Below the pieces are notes generated by a model. It did no database searches. It was not told the origin of the DNA and was given only the letters and a program-made list of their open reading frames with translations. This document shows positions 44,999 to 52,659 of a DNA stretch of 64,000 bases, piece by piece (within the stretch, counting starts at the first letter, position 1; every line of letters starts with the position of its first letter). The DNA comes from Bacillus marinisedimentorum (GTDB lineage Bacteria; Bacillota; Bacilli; Bacillales; Bacillaceae_O), in NCBI RefSeq assembly GCF_001644195.2, contig NZ_LWBL02000024.1:19948-83947 (forward strand), read 5' to 3'. Both the position numbers and the translations under genes were made by a program.

Positions 44999-46042
44999 TC
45001 ACTCAGATGTTAAAAGTTCTCCTGCATCCATGAGTTGTGTCCAGTTTTCACCTGCATCCTTCGTCTGATACATGTTATTCTGCTCCGTCGATATGACAAA
45101 CTCCTCCGGATTTTCCGGACTGACAGCAACATAATAAATTACATCATCGGAAATATCAGGAAGGGCTATGTCTTTCTGCTTTTCGCTTTCTTTTGAATAA
45201 ACAGCAAGTCCAGCTTTTTCGTCCCTAAGGGTTGCGGCAATAAATCCTCCTTCCGGCTTAAAAGCCATTGCGGTAGCAGGGAAAGATTCTGTCACTTTCT
45301 TGAACGTGTCGGCATAATCGTCTGAAAGGTAGATGCCATCAGCCGCTGCCACTGCAACTTTATTGTTTTCTTGCGGATGCGCATATAACGCAACCGGTTT
45401 TGCCGGGAATCCCTCAATCTTGCTTTCTTTCCAGTTTTCCCCTTCATTTTCACTGTAATAAACGCCGCTTTGCAGCTCTGAATTCGGCTGCTGATTGACG
45501 ACATAAATCATATGATTGTTATAGCCGGCCGTCATATGATGGAAATCAGTCTCCCCGTAAAAGGCCTGTTTCTCAAAGCTTTTACCGCCGTTTTCGCTTT
45601 TGACCAGACCGAGCGGATTTTTCAAGTCAGAACCTGATTCAGGATGACCACTCGCAAAAAAGCCGGAATCAACAGCCTGGAAACCCATATAGTCGTGATT
45701 TTCTTCCTTCGTTTCATACCACTTGCCATCCTGGTAAGCGATGAGTCCTTCATGGCTTGCGGCAAATACGGCATCTTTACCGCCGGCATATCCGATTCCA
45801 TGAATGTGTTCAACCTGCTTATCAGAAGCTTCTTTATAAAAATCACTTTCGGCAGGCAGAGTGAATGATTCTGTGTTTTGTTTCTGATTCTCTTCTTTAT
45901 TCTTGTTTGACTCCTTTGATTTTTCTCCGTTTTGCGTCTCTTCACCCTGCTGATCCGTTTCAGGTTCTGCTGTTTCGTCCCCTGAACAGGCGCCGAGCAG
46001 CAATACTGTACTTAGCGCAGAGGCCATGATCGTTTTTTTCAT
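44999..46042 (-). CDS. BNR/sortilin-like lipoprotein (F510_1955 family)
   Basis: This 347-residue lipoprotein has a lipobox in LLLGACSGDE, an acidic/Asn-rich linker and a beta-propeller-like body with BNR repeats (SENGGKSFEKQ, SENEGENWKES, TKDAGENWTQL). Bacillaceae homologues labelled F510_1955 accompany copper-related genes. A role in exported metal or stress handling is likely but unproven. The ATG at 46042 is used; AAAGGAGAA lies about 12 bases upstream, which is slightly long. Confidence 0.78.
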   Translation of the reverse strand: MKKTIMASALSTVLLLGACSGDETAEPETDQQGEETQNGEKSKESNKNKEENQKQNTESFTLPAESDFYKEASDKQVEHIHGIGYAGGKDAVFAASHEGLIAYQDGKWYETKEENHDYMGFQAVDSGFFASGHPESGSDLKNPLGLVKSENGGKSFEKQAFYGETDFHHMTAGYNNHMIYVVNQQPNSELQSGVYYSENEGENWKESKIEGFPAKPVALYAHPQENNKVAVAAADGIYLSDDYADTFKKVTESFPATAMAFKPEGGFIAATLRDEKAGLAVYSKESEKQKDIALPDISDDVIYYVAVSPENPEEFVISTEQNNMYQTKDAGENWTQLMDAGELLTSE

Positions 46043-46117
46043 GAAGTATTCATTCTCCTTTACAATTGTTTTCCATGTTCTTCTCGTATACATGAATAAG
46101 TAGTTCCTTCACGGTTC

Positions 46118-46855
46118 TTATATAGACCAGTATGTGACTGTATCCAGAACACCGACCAAGATTAGCAGCCAGCCGGCAATTTTTTGGACAATCATCCCCA
46201 CTTTACGGCTTTTCTTCATAAACGTTCCGCCTCCGCCAAGGTACCAGATAAGTCCTATCAATATAAGCAGCGGAATCGATGTGGCAATCGCAAACACTCC
46301 CGGCAGAATCACACCGTAACTTGCCGATAGGACAAGCGGCATCAGTGTGAGGAAGAACAGAACAAACATAGTCGGGCAAAAGGCAAGTGAGAAACTTGCT
46401 CCCATCAGAAATGCCCCCAGACTTCCGCGATGTTTTGAAAGAGATTCGGAACCGAATCCGAGATCAATCGTTCCTCTCAATTTAATAAATCCTGCCATGA
46501 AAAGGCCGATAAAGATAAGCAGCGGGCCGATCAGTTTGCGGGCCGCCGGAAAAAATGCGGTGAGCGTTTGCTGGAATTCCCTTCCCAATGCCCAGACAAT
46601 CAGGCCAAGAACCGTAAACACCATCACCTTTCCTAATACAAAAAACGTGATTTCCCGCCAGGCAATACCCCGCTGGATAGAACGATTCCCGTAAATTGTC
46701 ATCGCCCCAAGATTTCCGGTAATCTGGCAGGGGGCAAGCGCACCGATAAGCCCCAGTACAAATGCGGAAAGAATCGGTACGCCGTCAATGCTGTTTGCCA
46801 TATTCAAAAACGGCTCGCTCAAAACCTGGCTCATCCTGCTGAACAGGTCATACAC
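46118..46855 (-). CDS. DsbD/CcdA-like transmembrane protein
   Basis: This 245-residue, six-helix protein has the paired Cys of the DsbD/CcdA family: LAPCQITGNLGA in the first helix (about residue 43) and SLAFCPTMFVLFF in the fourth (about 160). Such proteins carry reducing power across the membrane to exported thiol proteins. The type is related to the sulfite exporter/SafE family used with copper enzymes. A multicopper oxidase, cupredoxin and BNR protein nearby are plausible clients. The upstream gene ends at a terminator. Confidence 0.75.
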   Translation of the reverse strand: MYDLFSRMSQVLSEPFLNMANSIDGVPILSAFVLGLIGALAPCQITGNLGAMTIYGNRSIQRGIAWREITFFVLGKVMVFTVLGLIVWALGREFQQTLTAFFPAARKLIGPLLIFIGLFMAGFIKLRGTIDLGFGSESLSKHRGSLGAFLMGASFSLAFCPTMFVLFFLTLMPLVLSASYGVILPGVFAIATSIPLLILIGLIWYLGGGGTFMKKSRKVGMIVQKIAGWLLILVGVLDTVTYWSI

Positions 46856-46934
46856 GTTCCCACCCCCATTTCATTTCTCATGGAGACAAACCTACCAGAT
46901 ATTTGTGCAGTTTTTGCGCATTTTTCAGCCAAAG

Positions 46935-46976
46935 GCAAAAAGGATGCCGGGGCCTGCAGCCGGGCATCCTTTTTGC
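46935..46976. terminator. Terminator between SHOCT 2 and the DsbD-like gene
   Basis: GCAAAAAGGATGCC (46935-46948) and GGCATCCTTTTTGC (46963-46976) form a perfect 14-bp stem; the A/T parts serve as U runs in both directions. Confidence 0.8.
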
Positions 46977-47207
46977 TTACCTTTCAAGTTTGGCTTTTTT
47001 CCGTTCGTATTCTTCATCGGAAATCTCACCTTTGGCGTAGCGTTCTTTCAATATATCCAGTGAGCTTGATTCGGTTCGTCCGCTATTTTCTTTATTGTTG
47101 TTCATAAAGTATATAATTCCGATTGCGATAAGAATAATGACGAGAATCGGCAAAAACCAGCCGCCAGTCATACCAAAGCCGCCGTTCATCATACCTCCGC
47201 CGCCCAT
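46977..47207 (-). CDS. SHOCT-domain small membrane protein, paralogue 2
   Basis: The 76-residue product has a Gly/Met-rich N-terminus (MGGGGMMNGGFGMTGGW), one membrane helix (FLPILVIILIAIGIIYFM) and a C-terminal SHOCT module (LDILKERYAKGEISDEEYERKK). The overall plan matches paralogues 1 and 3. AGGGGGTG is close before the ATG. A perfect terminator stem follows its stop codon. Confidence 0.82.
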   Translation of the reverse strand: MGGGGMMNGGFGMTGGWFLPILVIILIAIGIIYFMNNNKENSGRTESSSLDILKERYAKGEISDEEYERKKAKLER

Positions 47208-47295
47208 AAAGTTTCACCCCCTGTTTTCACTCATTTTATTACCATTTTTCCCAGCCTGCTTTTATTCAAACAGTTCGGTCCGCGTTTTTCCTGTT

Positions 47296-47742
47296 TTATA
47301 CCCTGGCATTTTCAGTCCTTTTCAAAACCAGTTTGCTTATATAAAAAGCAGCCGGGAACAAAATCAGAAGCTGGACAACCGGCAGCAGGCCGATGTTCGT
47401 ACCAGGAAAAAACGGCATTAACCCAGAGTATTCCCACCTGCCCTTATATAAAGCTGAGATTTCAAAAAAGAAGCTGAGGAACAATGCATATAGGGTCATG
47501 ATAACCATGGTGGTTTTTGTGAACGGTTGTTCAATCCAATCCCGGGTTCCGTGGACAAATGATAGTAAAGCATATAAAAATATCGTCATATTCATATCCC
47601 CAAATGTTGCACTCCACAATAGAGGATTCAAAAGGTTGAGTTCCATCTGATAAAACACACTGCATTGCGACACTTCCCAAATCAATTGCAATAAAAAAGA
47701 CACAGCCCCTACCGTCATGATATCGCGCAGCCATAATTTCAT
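47296..47742 (-). CDS. Hypothetical four-helix membrane protein (148 aa)
   Basis: The product has about four hydrophobic segments (GAVSFLLQLIWEV, MTIFLYALLSFVHG, MVIMTLYALFLSFFFEI and LLPVVQLLILFPAAFYI) with Trp-containing loops (QCSVFYQMELNL, YKGRWEYSGLMPFFP). AGAGGTAAGTAA lies directly before the ATG. No family was recognised. It lies between two SHOCT genes in the metal-related cluster, so a shared role is possible. Confidence 0.65.
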   Translation of the reverse strand: MKLWLRDIMTVGAVSFLLQLIWEVSQCSVFYQMELNLLNPLLWSATFGDMNMTIFLYALLSFVHGTRDWIEQPFTKTTMVIMTLYALFLSFFFEISALYKGRWEYSGLMPFFPGTNIGLLPVVQLLILFPAAFYISKLVLKRTENARV

Positions 47743-47830
47743 TTACTTACCTCTTTTTCATAATTTGCCGGATTGGCAGGTTTCGAAACACAAATGCCGC
47801 CTTAAAAAGGCGGAATTGTGTATGGTATCT

Positions 47831-48088
47831 TTAACTTTTTAATACTTCTTTCTTATGAACAAAATCTTCTTCACTGATTTCACCTTTTACAAAACGTTCT
47901 TCCAAAATGGAAAGTGCAAGATTGTTTGGATTTCCATGATTTGTTGTGCTCTTGAAAAGTTTTATGCCGGCAAAGACAATAATCAGGAGGATTATTAATT
48001 GAATGCCAAAACCGAGCATACCTCCCCATCCTCCCGCACCGGCAAATCCGAAGCAGTTACCCGCTCCATTAAATCCCCAGCCCATCAT
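47831..48088 (-). CDS. SHOCT-domain small membrane protein, paralogue 3
   Basis: The 85-residue product has a Gly/Trp/Met-rich N-terminus with one Cys (MMGWGFNGAGNCFGFAGAGG), a membrane helix (LGFGIQLIILLIIVFAGIKLF) and a C-terminal SHOCT module (LSILEERFVKGEISEEDFVHKK). AAAGGAGG precedes the ATG. A small hairpin (CCGCCTT with AAGGCGG, 47797-47813) follows its stop. Confidence 0.8.
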   Translation of the reverse strand: MMGWGFNGAGNCFGFAGAGGWGGMLGFGIQLIILLIIVFAGIKLFKSTTNHGNPNNLALSILEERFVKGEISEEDFVHKKEVLKS

Positions 48089-48126
48089 CCTTATTCCTCC
48101 TTTCGGTTTCTCACTTCAATTCTGGA

Positions 48127-48447
48127 TTAATCAATAAAACCCATTCCGCCGGAATGCATATCTTCTATCCCGTTCCAATTTCCGCCATGCATCTCTTCAA
48201 AATTTCTGCTCGGAGCTGAACCGTTTGTACCATGCATGTAATTGTACATTTCTTTTATTTCTTCTTTAGACCATTCGGGATGCATTTGTTCCATGTAATT
48301 TTGCATCTGCCCAAAATTAAATGTGCCCGCGCCTTCTCTCTGAGGCTGACGATCTGCCGCGCCCCCGTCACTGTATGCCATAACAGATGTGGCACCTCCT
48401 GCGATCAATGCTGCCGCCAGTATGCCTGTGAGTACTTTATTTTTCAT
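48127..48447 (-). CDS. Exported Met/His-rich protein (106 aa)
   Basis: The product has a signal peptide (residues 1-24, ending SVMAYS) and a body with repeated Met and His: FGQMQNYMEQMHPEWS, YNYMHGTNGS, FEEMHGGNW and EDMHSGGMG. Such Met/His patterns bind Cu(I) or Cu(II) in exported proteins. AAAGGAGAG precedes the ATG. It is the first gene of the minus-strand cluster, divergent from the multicopper oxidase gene. Confidence 0.7.
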   Translation of the reverse strand: MKNKVLTGILAAALIAGGATSVMAYSDGGAADRQPQREGAGTFNFGQMQNYMEQMHPEWSKEEIKEMYNYMHGTNGSAPSRNFEEMHGGNWNGIEDMHSGGMGFID

Positions 48448-48819
48448 TTACTCTCTCTCCTTTCTTTTCTGACTTCATTTTCGCCTTTAATTATCGAGAA
48501 AGTTTGCATAAATGGTTAACACTTTTTGACGTTCCTTTTTTTTTTTTGAAAGCATATAAAAAATGAACTCTTGCTTGCGCACCAGTCACTTTGCTGCTTC
48601 AAATTTGCACTTTAGCACCGCTTTTTAAAAACTTTTTTATCCGACCGTTTCTGCACACTTTTTAAACATTTGACGGGTAAAGGCAGTAGTGCAGACCCCG
48701 TTTGACAAAAACATTACCTTCATTGTCATGTTTACTGTACACGATTAAATTTCCAAATAATGTTTTTTCTGAAGACGGCAAAAAGATCGTTCAAACATAC
48801 CGAAGTTAGGAGTGGTAAC
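48448..48819. promoter_or_regulatory. Divergent control region between the exported Met/His-rich and oxidase genes
   Basis: The 372-bp region should drive both divergent genes. A perfect -35 box TTGACA is at 48702-48707 on the plus strand, but no consensus -10 lies at the right distance, as is common at activator-dependent promoters. ACTT-containing units near 48567, 48588, 48609 and 48631 recur at 21-22 bp. No reading frame with a ribosome site was found. Confidence 0.35.
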
Positions 48820-50457
48820 ATGATGAAGCTGAGGGCGAAAAAAGGACTTATTATGTTCCTTTTCGGCTTACTGTTACTGGCTGGATGCCAGCAAGGCGGA
48901 GGGGAAGATACGAAGGACATAAGGAAAGACGAGAAAAACCAGACAGACGAAGCGGAAAATGCAGATGGAAAGACGAGTATCACAGAACTATCCACTCCTT
49001 CCCCTTCAAAAGAAGATGAAATCAAGTCTTTTACCCTCACTGCCGGAGAGAATAAATGGGATTTAGGTTCCGGACGTACGGTGGAAGCCTGGACATATAA
49101 TGGGTCAGTACCCGGAGAAACGATCCGGGTGCAAGAAGGGGACTTTGTGAAAGTTACATTGAAAAACGAAATGGACAAACCGGTGACAATCCACTGGCAC
49201 GGTGTCATCCTGCCCAATCAAATGGATGGGGTTCCGGGCGTCACCCAGAACGCCGTCCAGCCGGGTGAGACGTTCACATACAAGTTCAAGGCCGGCAAAT
49301 CCGGAACCTACTGGTACCACTCTCATCAACACAGTTCTGAACAGGTGGACCGCGGCTTATATGGCGCATTTATAGTCGAGCCTGCTAAGAAAACATGCGA
49401 CCGGGATCATGTTCTGATGCTTGATGAGTGGCCGTCCGAAGATGGCGGCATGAATGGAATGATGGGGGAAAACCCGGACATGAACGGCATGATGGGCGGC
49501 CGTAACGGCGGCAGCGGAGGAATGATGGGCGGCAGCAAGGGCGATTCAGATGAAATGCGGGATATGATGGGGGCTTCCGGACCGGGAGAAGGCGATATGG
49601 ATACCCGGATGATGTATGATACTTATACCATTAACGGGAAAACAGGTTCAGCAATCAAACCGCTGGAAGTCAATCAGGGCGAAAAGGTGAGGTTCCGGCT
49701 TGTCAATGCCGGATACTCCCGGCATGTCATGTCCTTTGCCGGACAGCCCTATCGTGTTGTCGGAAATGATGGGAATCCTGTTTTGAAAGGTGAACTGACA
49801 ACAAAGCCTCTTGAAGTTGCTCCCGGTGAAAGGATTGATGTGGAACTCACTGCCAACAGTTCAAATGATTTTTCAATTACAGATACCCAATATGAACAGA
49901 TGGAAGCTCCTGTTGAGGTGAACCCAAGCGAAACCGCCCCAGAAAACAGGGGAGAAAAGCCAGTTGAAGGTTCCACTCCTGTTGACTATGGGGATTATGG
50001 ACAAATGAAGCCGCTGTTCGACTCGATCCCGGAGCCAGACCTGGAATATGATATGAGCCTTGGTGCCGGAATGTCGATGGGAGAAGGAATGAATTTTACA
50101 ATAAACGGGGAGACGTTCCCGGATACCAATAACATCGAGATTGAAAAAGGTGATATTATTAAAGTAAATATGACAAATGACAGCATGTTCGATCATCCGA
50201 TGCATCTGCACGGACATCATTTTCAGGTGATTGCCCGCAATGGGGAAAAGCTAGACACACCAATTGTAAAAGATTTAATTAACGTGAAGCCCGGCGAAAG
50301 CTATCAGATTGTGTTTAAAGCAAACAATCCTGGACACTGGCTGTTCCATTGCCATGATTTGAATCATGCTGCCGGCGGAATGGCAACCATTTTCAAGTAT
50401 CAGCAAACTTATTCTCCATTTGAGATTGGCGGGAAACACAATAACGCCCCAGAATAA
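48820..50457 (+). CDS. Multicopper oxidase lipoprotein
   Basis: This 545-residue exported oxidase has a lipobox LLLLAGCQQ (Cys 23) and all four copper-ligand blocks: HWHG (125-128), HSHQH (167-171), HPMHLHGHH (459-467) and HCHDLNH (510-516), with an axial Met near 521. A Met/Gly-rich insertion at about 209-265 (for example GGMNGMMGENP and GGSGGMMGG) resembles the Cu(I)-binding segment of CueO-type cuprous oxidases. It probably oxidises Cu(I), Mn or phenolics outside the cell. The ATG at 48820 has AGGAGTGG four bases upstream. Confidence 0.92.
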   Translation: MMKLRAKKGLIMFLFGLLLLAGCQQGGGEDTKDIRKDEKNQTDEAENADGKTSITELSTPSPSKEDEIKSFTLTAGENKWDLGSGRTVEAWTYNGSVPGETIRVQEGDFVKVTLKNEMDKPVTIHWHGVILPNQMDGVPGVTQNAVQPGETFTYKFKAGKSGTYWYHSHQHSSEQVDRGLYGAFIVEPAKKTCDRDHVLMLDEWPSEDGGMNGMMGENPDMNGMMGGRNGGSGGMMGGSKGDSDEMRDMMGASGPGEGDMDTRMMYDTYTINGKTGSAIKPLEVNQGEKVRFRLVNAGYSRHVMSFAGQPYRVVGNDGNPVLKGELTTKPLEVAPGERIDVELTANSSNDFSITDTQYEQMEAPVEVNPSETAPENRGEKPVEGSTPVDYGDYGQMKPLFDSIPEPDLEYDMSLGAGMSMGEGMNFTINGETFPDTNNIEIEKGDIIKVNMTNDSMFDHPMHLHGHHFQVIARNGEKLDTPIVKDLINVKPGESYQIVFKANNPGHWLFHCHDLNHAAGGMATIFKYQQTYSPFEIGGKHNNAPE

Positions 50458-50488
50458 TTCTCCTATGTATGATTGAACCGATAAAATT

Positions 50489-50527
50489 GAGCCCGGAAAG
50501 GCATCCGCCTTCCCGGGCTCTATTTTT
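50489..50527 (+). terminator. Multicopper oxidase terminator
   Basis: GAGCCCGGAAAGGC (50489-50502) pairs with GCCTTCCCGGGCTC (50507-50520), one mismatch, followed by TATTTTTTT. Confidence 0.85.
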
Positions 50528-50532
50528 TTACA

Positions 50533-50679
50533 TTAGCACCATGCGGCGCCAACGATTATAAGCAGGATGAACAGTACAACAATTAACGCAAAGCCTCCGT
50601 AACCACGGCGGTGACCGTAGCCGCCTACACGTCCGCAGCCGCCAAATCCGCCATAACCATATCCGCCATAATAATGCAT
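50533..50679 (-). CDS. YjcZ-family sporulation peptide (48 aa)
   Basis: The peptide begins [15 protein letters not shown] and ends with the conserved hydrophobic block [18 protein letters not shown] plus Cys. This is the YjcZ family of small spore-associated membrane peptides. AAAGGAG lies eight bases before the ATG at 50679; an ATG at 50685 is too close to the site. Convergent to the oxidase gene. Confidence 0.85.
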   Translation of the reverse strand: MHYYGGYGYGGFGGCGRVGGYGHRRGYGGFALIVVLFILLIIVGAAWC

Positions 50680-50736
50680 GAACATTCTCCTTTCGATGGT
50701 TATTCTGCTGTATCTTAACTCTTAATTTTTCTCTGT

Positions 50737-50838
50737 CTAGTAACCATAGCCGACTGCTGCTGCACCGACAATGATCAACAGGATGAACAACACGACGATC
50801 AGCGCGAAACCTCCGCCGTAGCCATATCCTCCGCTCAT
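50737..50838 (-). CDS. YjcZ-family sporulation peptide (33 aa)
   Basis: The peptide [20 protein letters not shown]... has the same block [17 protein letters not shown] as its neighbour, and ends VGYGY. ACAGGAGGTG precedes the ATG at 50838. Tandem with the longer paralogue 57 bp downstream. Confidence 0.85.
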   Translation of the reverse strand: MSGGYGYGGGFALIVVLFILLIIVGAAAVGYGY

Positions 50839-50947
50839 GAAGACACCTCCTGTCTGCTGTTTCACTAATTACGATATGTGCCATAGCGGAAAATGGCAGG
50901 GCGAATACCCCGGGTCCCCGGGAAATGGGCGCAGAGAGTGCGTGGGA

Positions 50948-50982
50948 AATGCCTGGCAATTGCCTCGCAATTGCCAGGCATT
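50948..50982. repeat. Short perfect palindrome (CCTGGCAATTGC type)
   Basis: AATGCCTGGCAATTGC (50948-50963) pairs perfectly with GCAATTGCCAGGCATT (50967-50982) around CTC. It has no U run on either side. It lies in the 50839-51230 gap beside copy 5 of the hairpin element. Confidence 0.8.
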
Positions 50983-51040
50983 CAATACCAAACCCGAACA
51001 CCTGCCACACTCTTTTCTTGGGAAGTTGCACAGTTGAGTA

Positions 51041-51174
51041 AGAAATGCGCAAGGAAGGCCGTTTTTCCCTTCCGGAGGGATCACCGCTTATGACGATAGC
51101 CGCTGGCGCCTGGAGCTGGATGACTTCCTTCTCGCTTTTTATCCACAACGCAAAAACTTTATAATTTCCTTAAC
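51041..51174. repeat. Dispersed hairpin element, 5'-shortened copy 5
   Basis: It keeps AAATGCGCAAGG, then the inner left part is missing. TTCCCTTCCGGAGGGATCAC, CCGCTTATGACGATAGCCGC and GGCGCCTGGAGCTGGA follow. The 3' flank GCTTTTTATCCACAACG, ATAATTTCCTTAAC is shared with copy 4. Confidence 0.7.
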
Positions 51175-51179
51175 AGCAA

Positions 51180-51206
51180 GAAAAAAGACGCCGGGACCGG
51201 CGCCTT
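51180..51206 (-). terminator. Terminator of the M20 amidohydrolase gene
   Basis: GGCGCCGG and CCGGCGTC (51187-51206) pair with a short loop and are followed on the minus strand by a U run. It lies 25 bases past the gene stop. Confidence 0.75.
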
Positions 51207-51230
51207 CTTAGTCGATTTGTTCATATGAGT

Positions 51231-52436
51231 TTATGGCTGTGCCTTAACTGTATCCTTTTGGCTTGCTGAAGGAACAAGATAATGGAGTGCCGCTCTGCCA
51301 AGTGTTTTGGCGGCAATCAGCATCGCCCGTTCATCGATGTTGAAACGCGGATGATGGTGCGGATACGTCACTTCCCAATCCGGATGCTTCGCGCCTGTAA
51401 AGAAGAATGTGCCCGGCACATGCTGAAGGTAGTAAGCGAAATCTTCGCCTCCCATTTGCATGGCACTTTGCCGAACATCCTTGACACCAGGGACTCCACC
51501 GGCAAGCTCAGCGACAAGCTCGGTTTCTCTTCCATGGTTCACGATTGCAGGATATCCGCGCGTATACTTGAAATCATATTCTGCTCCGAATGAGTCGCAA
51601 GCCGCCCGGACAACCCGCTCCATCTCCTTTTCCACCCGTCCGCGGACTTCTTCGGAAAACGTCCGGACTGTTCCGGCAAGCTTAGCCCTGTCAGCGATAA
51701 TATTGAAGGCATTCGGCGCTTCGAATGAACCGACTGTCACCACTGCCGGTTCCAGCGGATCGACCCGCCTGCTCACAATCGTCTGGAGGGAGTTTACGAG
51801 CTGTGAGCCGATCACAATCGCGTCTTTTGTAAGGTGGGGCTGGGCTCCATGCCCTCCCTGGCCCTGAATTGTGATTTCAAATTTGTCAGCCGCCGCCATG
51901 AACGGACCTTCCCGGTAGAGGACAGACCCTAAAGGTTCAGTTGCCCAGAGGTGTGTTCCAAATACAACATCCACCCCTTCAAGGCACTTATCTTCAATCA
52001 TGGCAATCGCACCGCCCGGCATCAATTCCTCCGCATGCTGATGAATGAACACGATATTGCCGGAAAGCTCATCCCTCATTCGATTCAGCGCTTTAGCAAG
52101 GACAAGAAGGGTCGCCGTATGGCCGTCATGTCCACACGCATGCATGACCCCATCGACTGTCGAACGGAACGGCAAATCATTTTGTTCCTGTATCGGAAGG
52201 GCATCAAAGTCAGCCCGGAGCGCAACGGTCGGACCCGGCCTGCCGCCTTCAAGAAGCGCGACAATCCCCCGTCCGCCTACTCCTTTCCTGATCGGGTGGC
52301 CGAGCTTTTCATGATAGCCTGCAATAAATTCAGGCGTTTCCACTTCTTCAAATGACAATTCAGGATGTGCATGCAAATGACGGCGTATTTCAACCATCTC
52401 TTCATATAATGCATCAAGCAGAGTGTCAAGTGACAT
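51231..52436 (-). CDS. M20-family amidohydrolase (HipO/AmaA type)
   Basis: This 401-residue two-metal hydrolase has the family motifs RRHLHAHPELSFEE, LRADFDALPIQEQ, MHACGHDGHTATLL (the metal-binding CGHDGH), IHQHAEELMPGGA with the catalytic Glu pair, and QMGGEDFAYYLQ. Members release amino acids from N-acyl or aminobenzoyl conjugates. Relatives act as N-acetyl-diaminopimelate deacetylases. GGGAGGT precedes the ATG. It is divergent from an amidohydrolase-fold gene and near the 5-oxoprolinase genes. Confidence 0.9.
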   Translation of the reverse strand: MSLDTLLDALYEEMVEIRRHLHAHPELSFEEVETPEFIAGYHEKLGHPIRKGVGGRGIVALLEGGRPGPTVALRADFDALPIQEQNDLPFRSTVDGVMHACGHDGHTATLLVLAKALNRMRDELSGNIVFIHQHAEELMPGGAIAMIEDKCLEGVDVVFGTHLWATEPLGSVLYREGPFMAAADKFEITIQGQGGHGAQPHLTKDAIVIGSQLVNSLQTIVSRRVDPLEPAVVTVGSFEAPNAFNIIADRAKLAGTVRTFSEEVRGRVEKEMERVVRAACDSFGAEYDFKYTRGYPAIVNHGRETELVAELAGGVPGVKDVRQSAMQMGGEDFAYYLQHVPGTFFFTGAKHPDWEVTYPHHHPRFNIDERAMLIAAKTLGRAALHYLVPSASQKDTVKAQP

Positions 52437-52659
52437 CTTTTATACCTCCCGATTTCGCATCCATTTCTGCCGCTGACCTTTTTCTCATGTCTTTCTGCTC
52501 AGCATTCCAGGCTTGGGACGATTAAAACATGTAAATACGGGTACAGAAATGAAAGAGAATATATCGTTTATATACTAAATTCAGAATAACATGATAAACC
52601 ATCATTCTCTATAAATATTCAAAATTATAAGACTGCTAGTCGGACCAGGAGGTGCCAAA

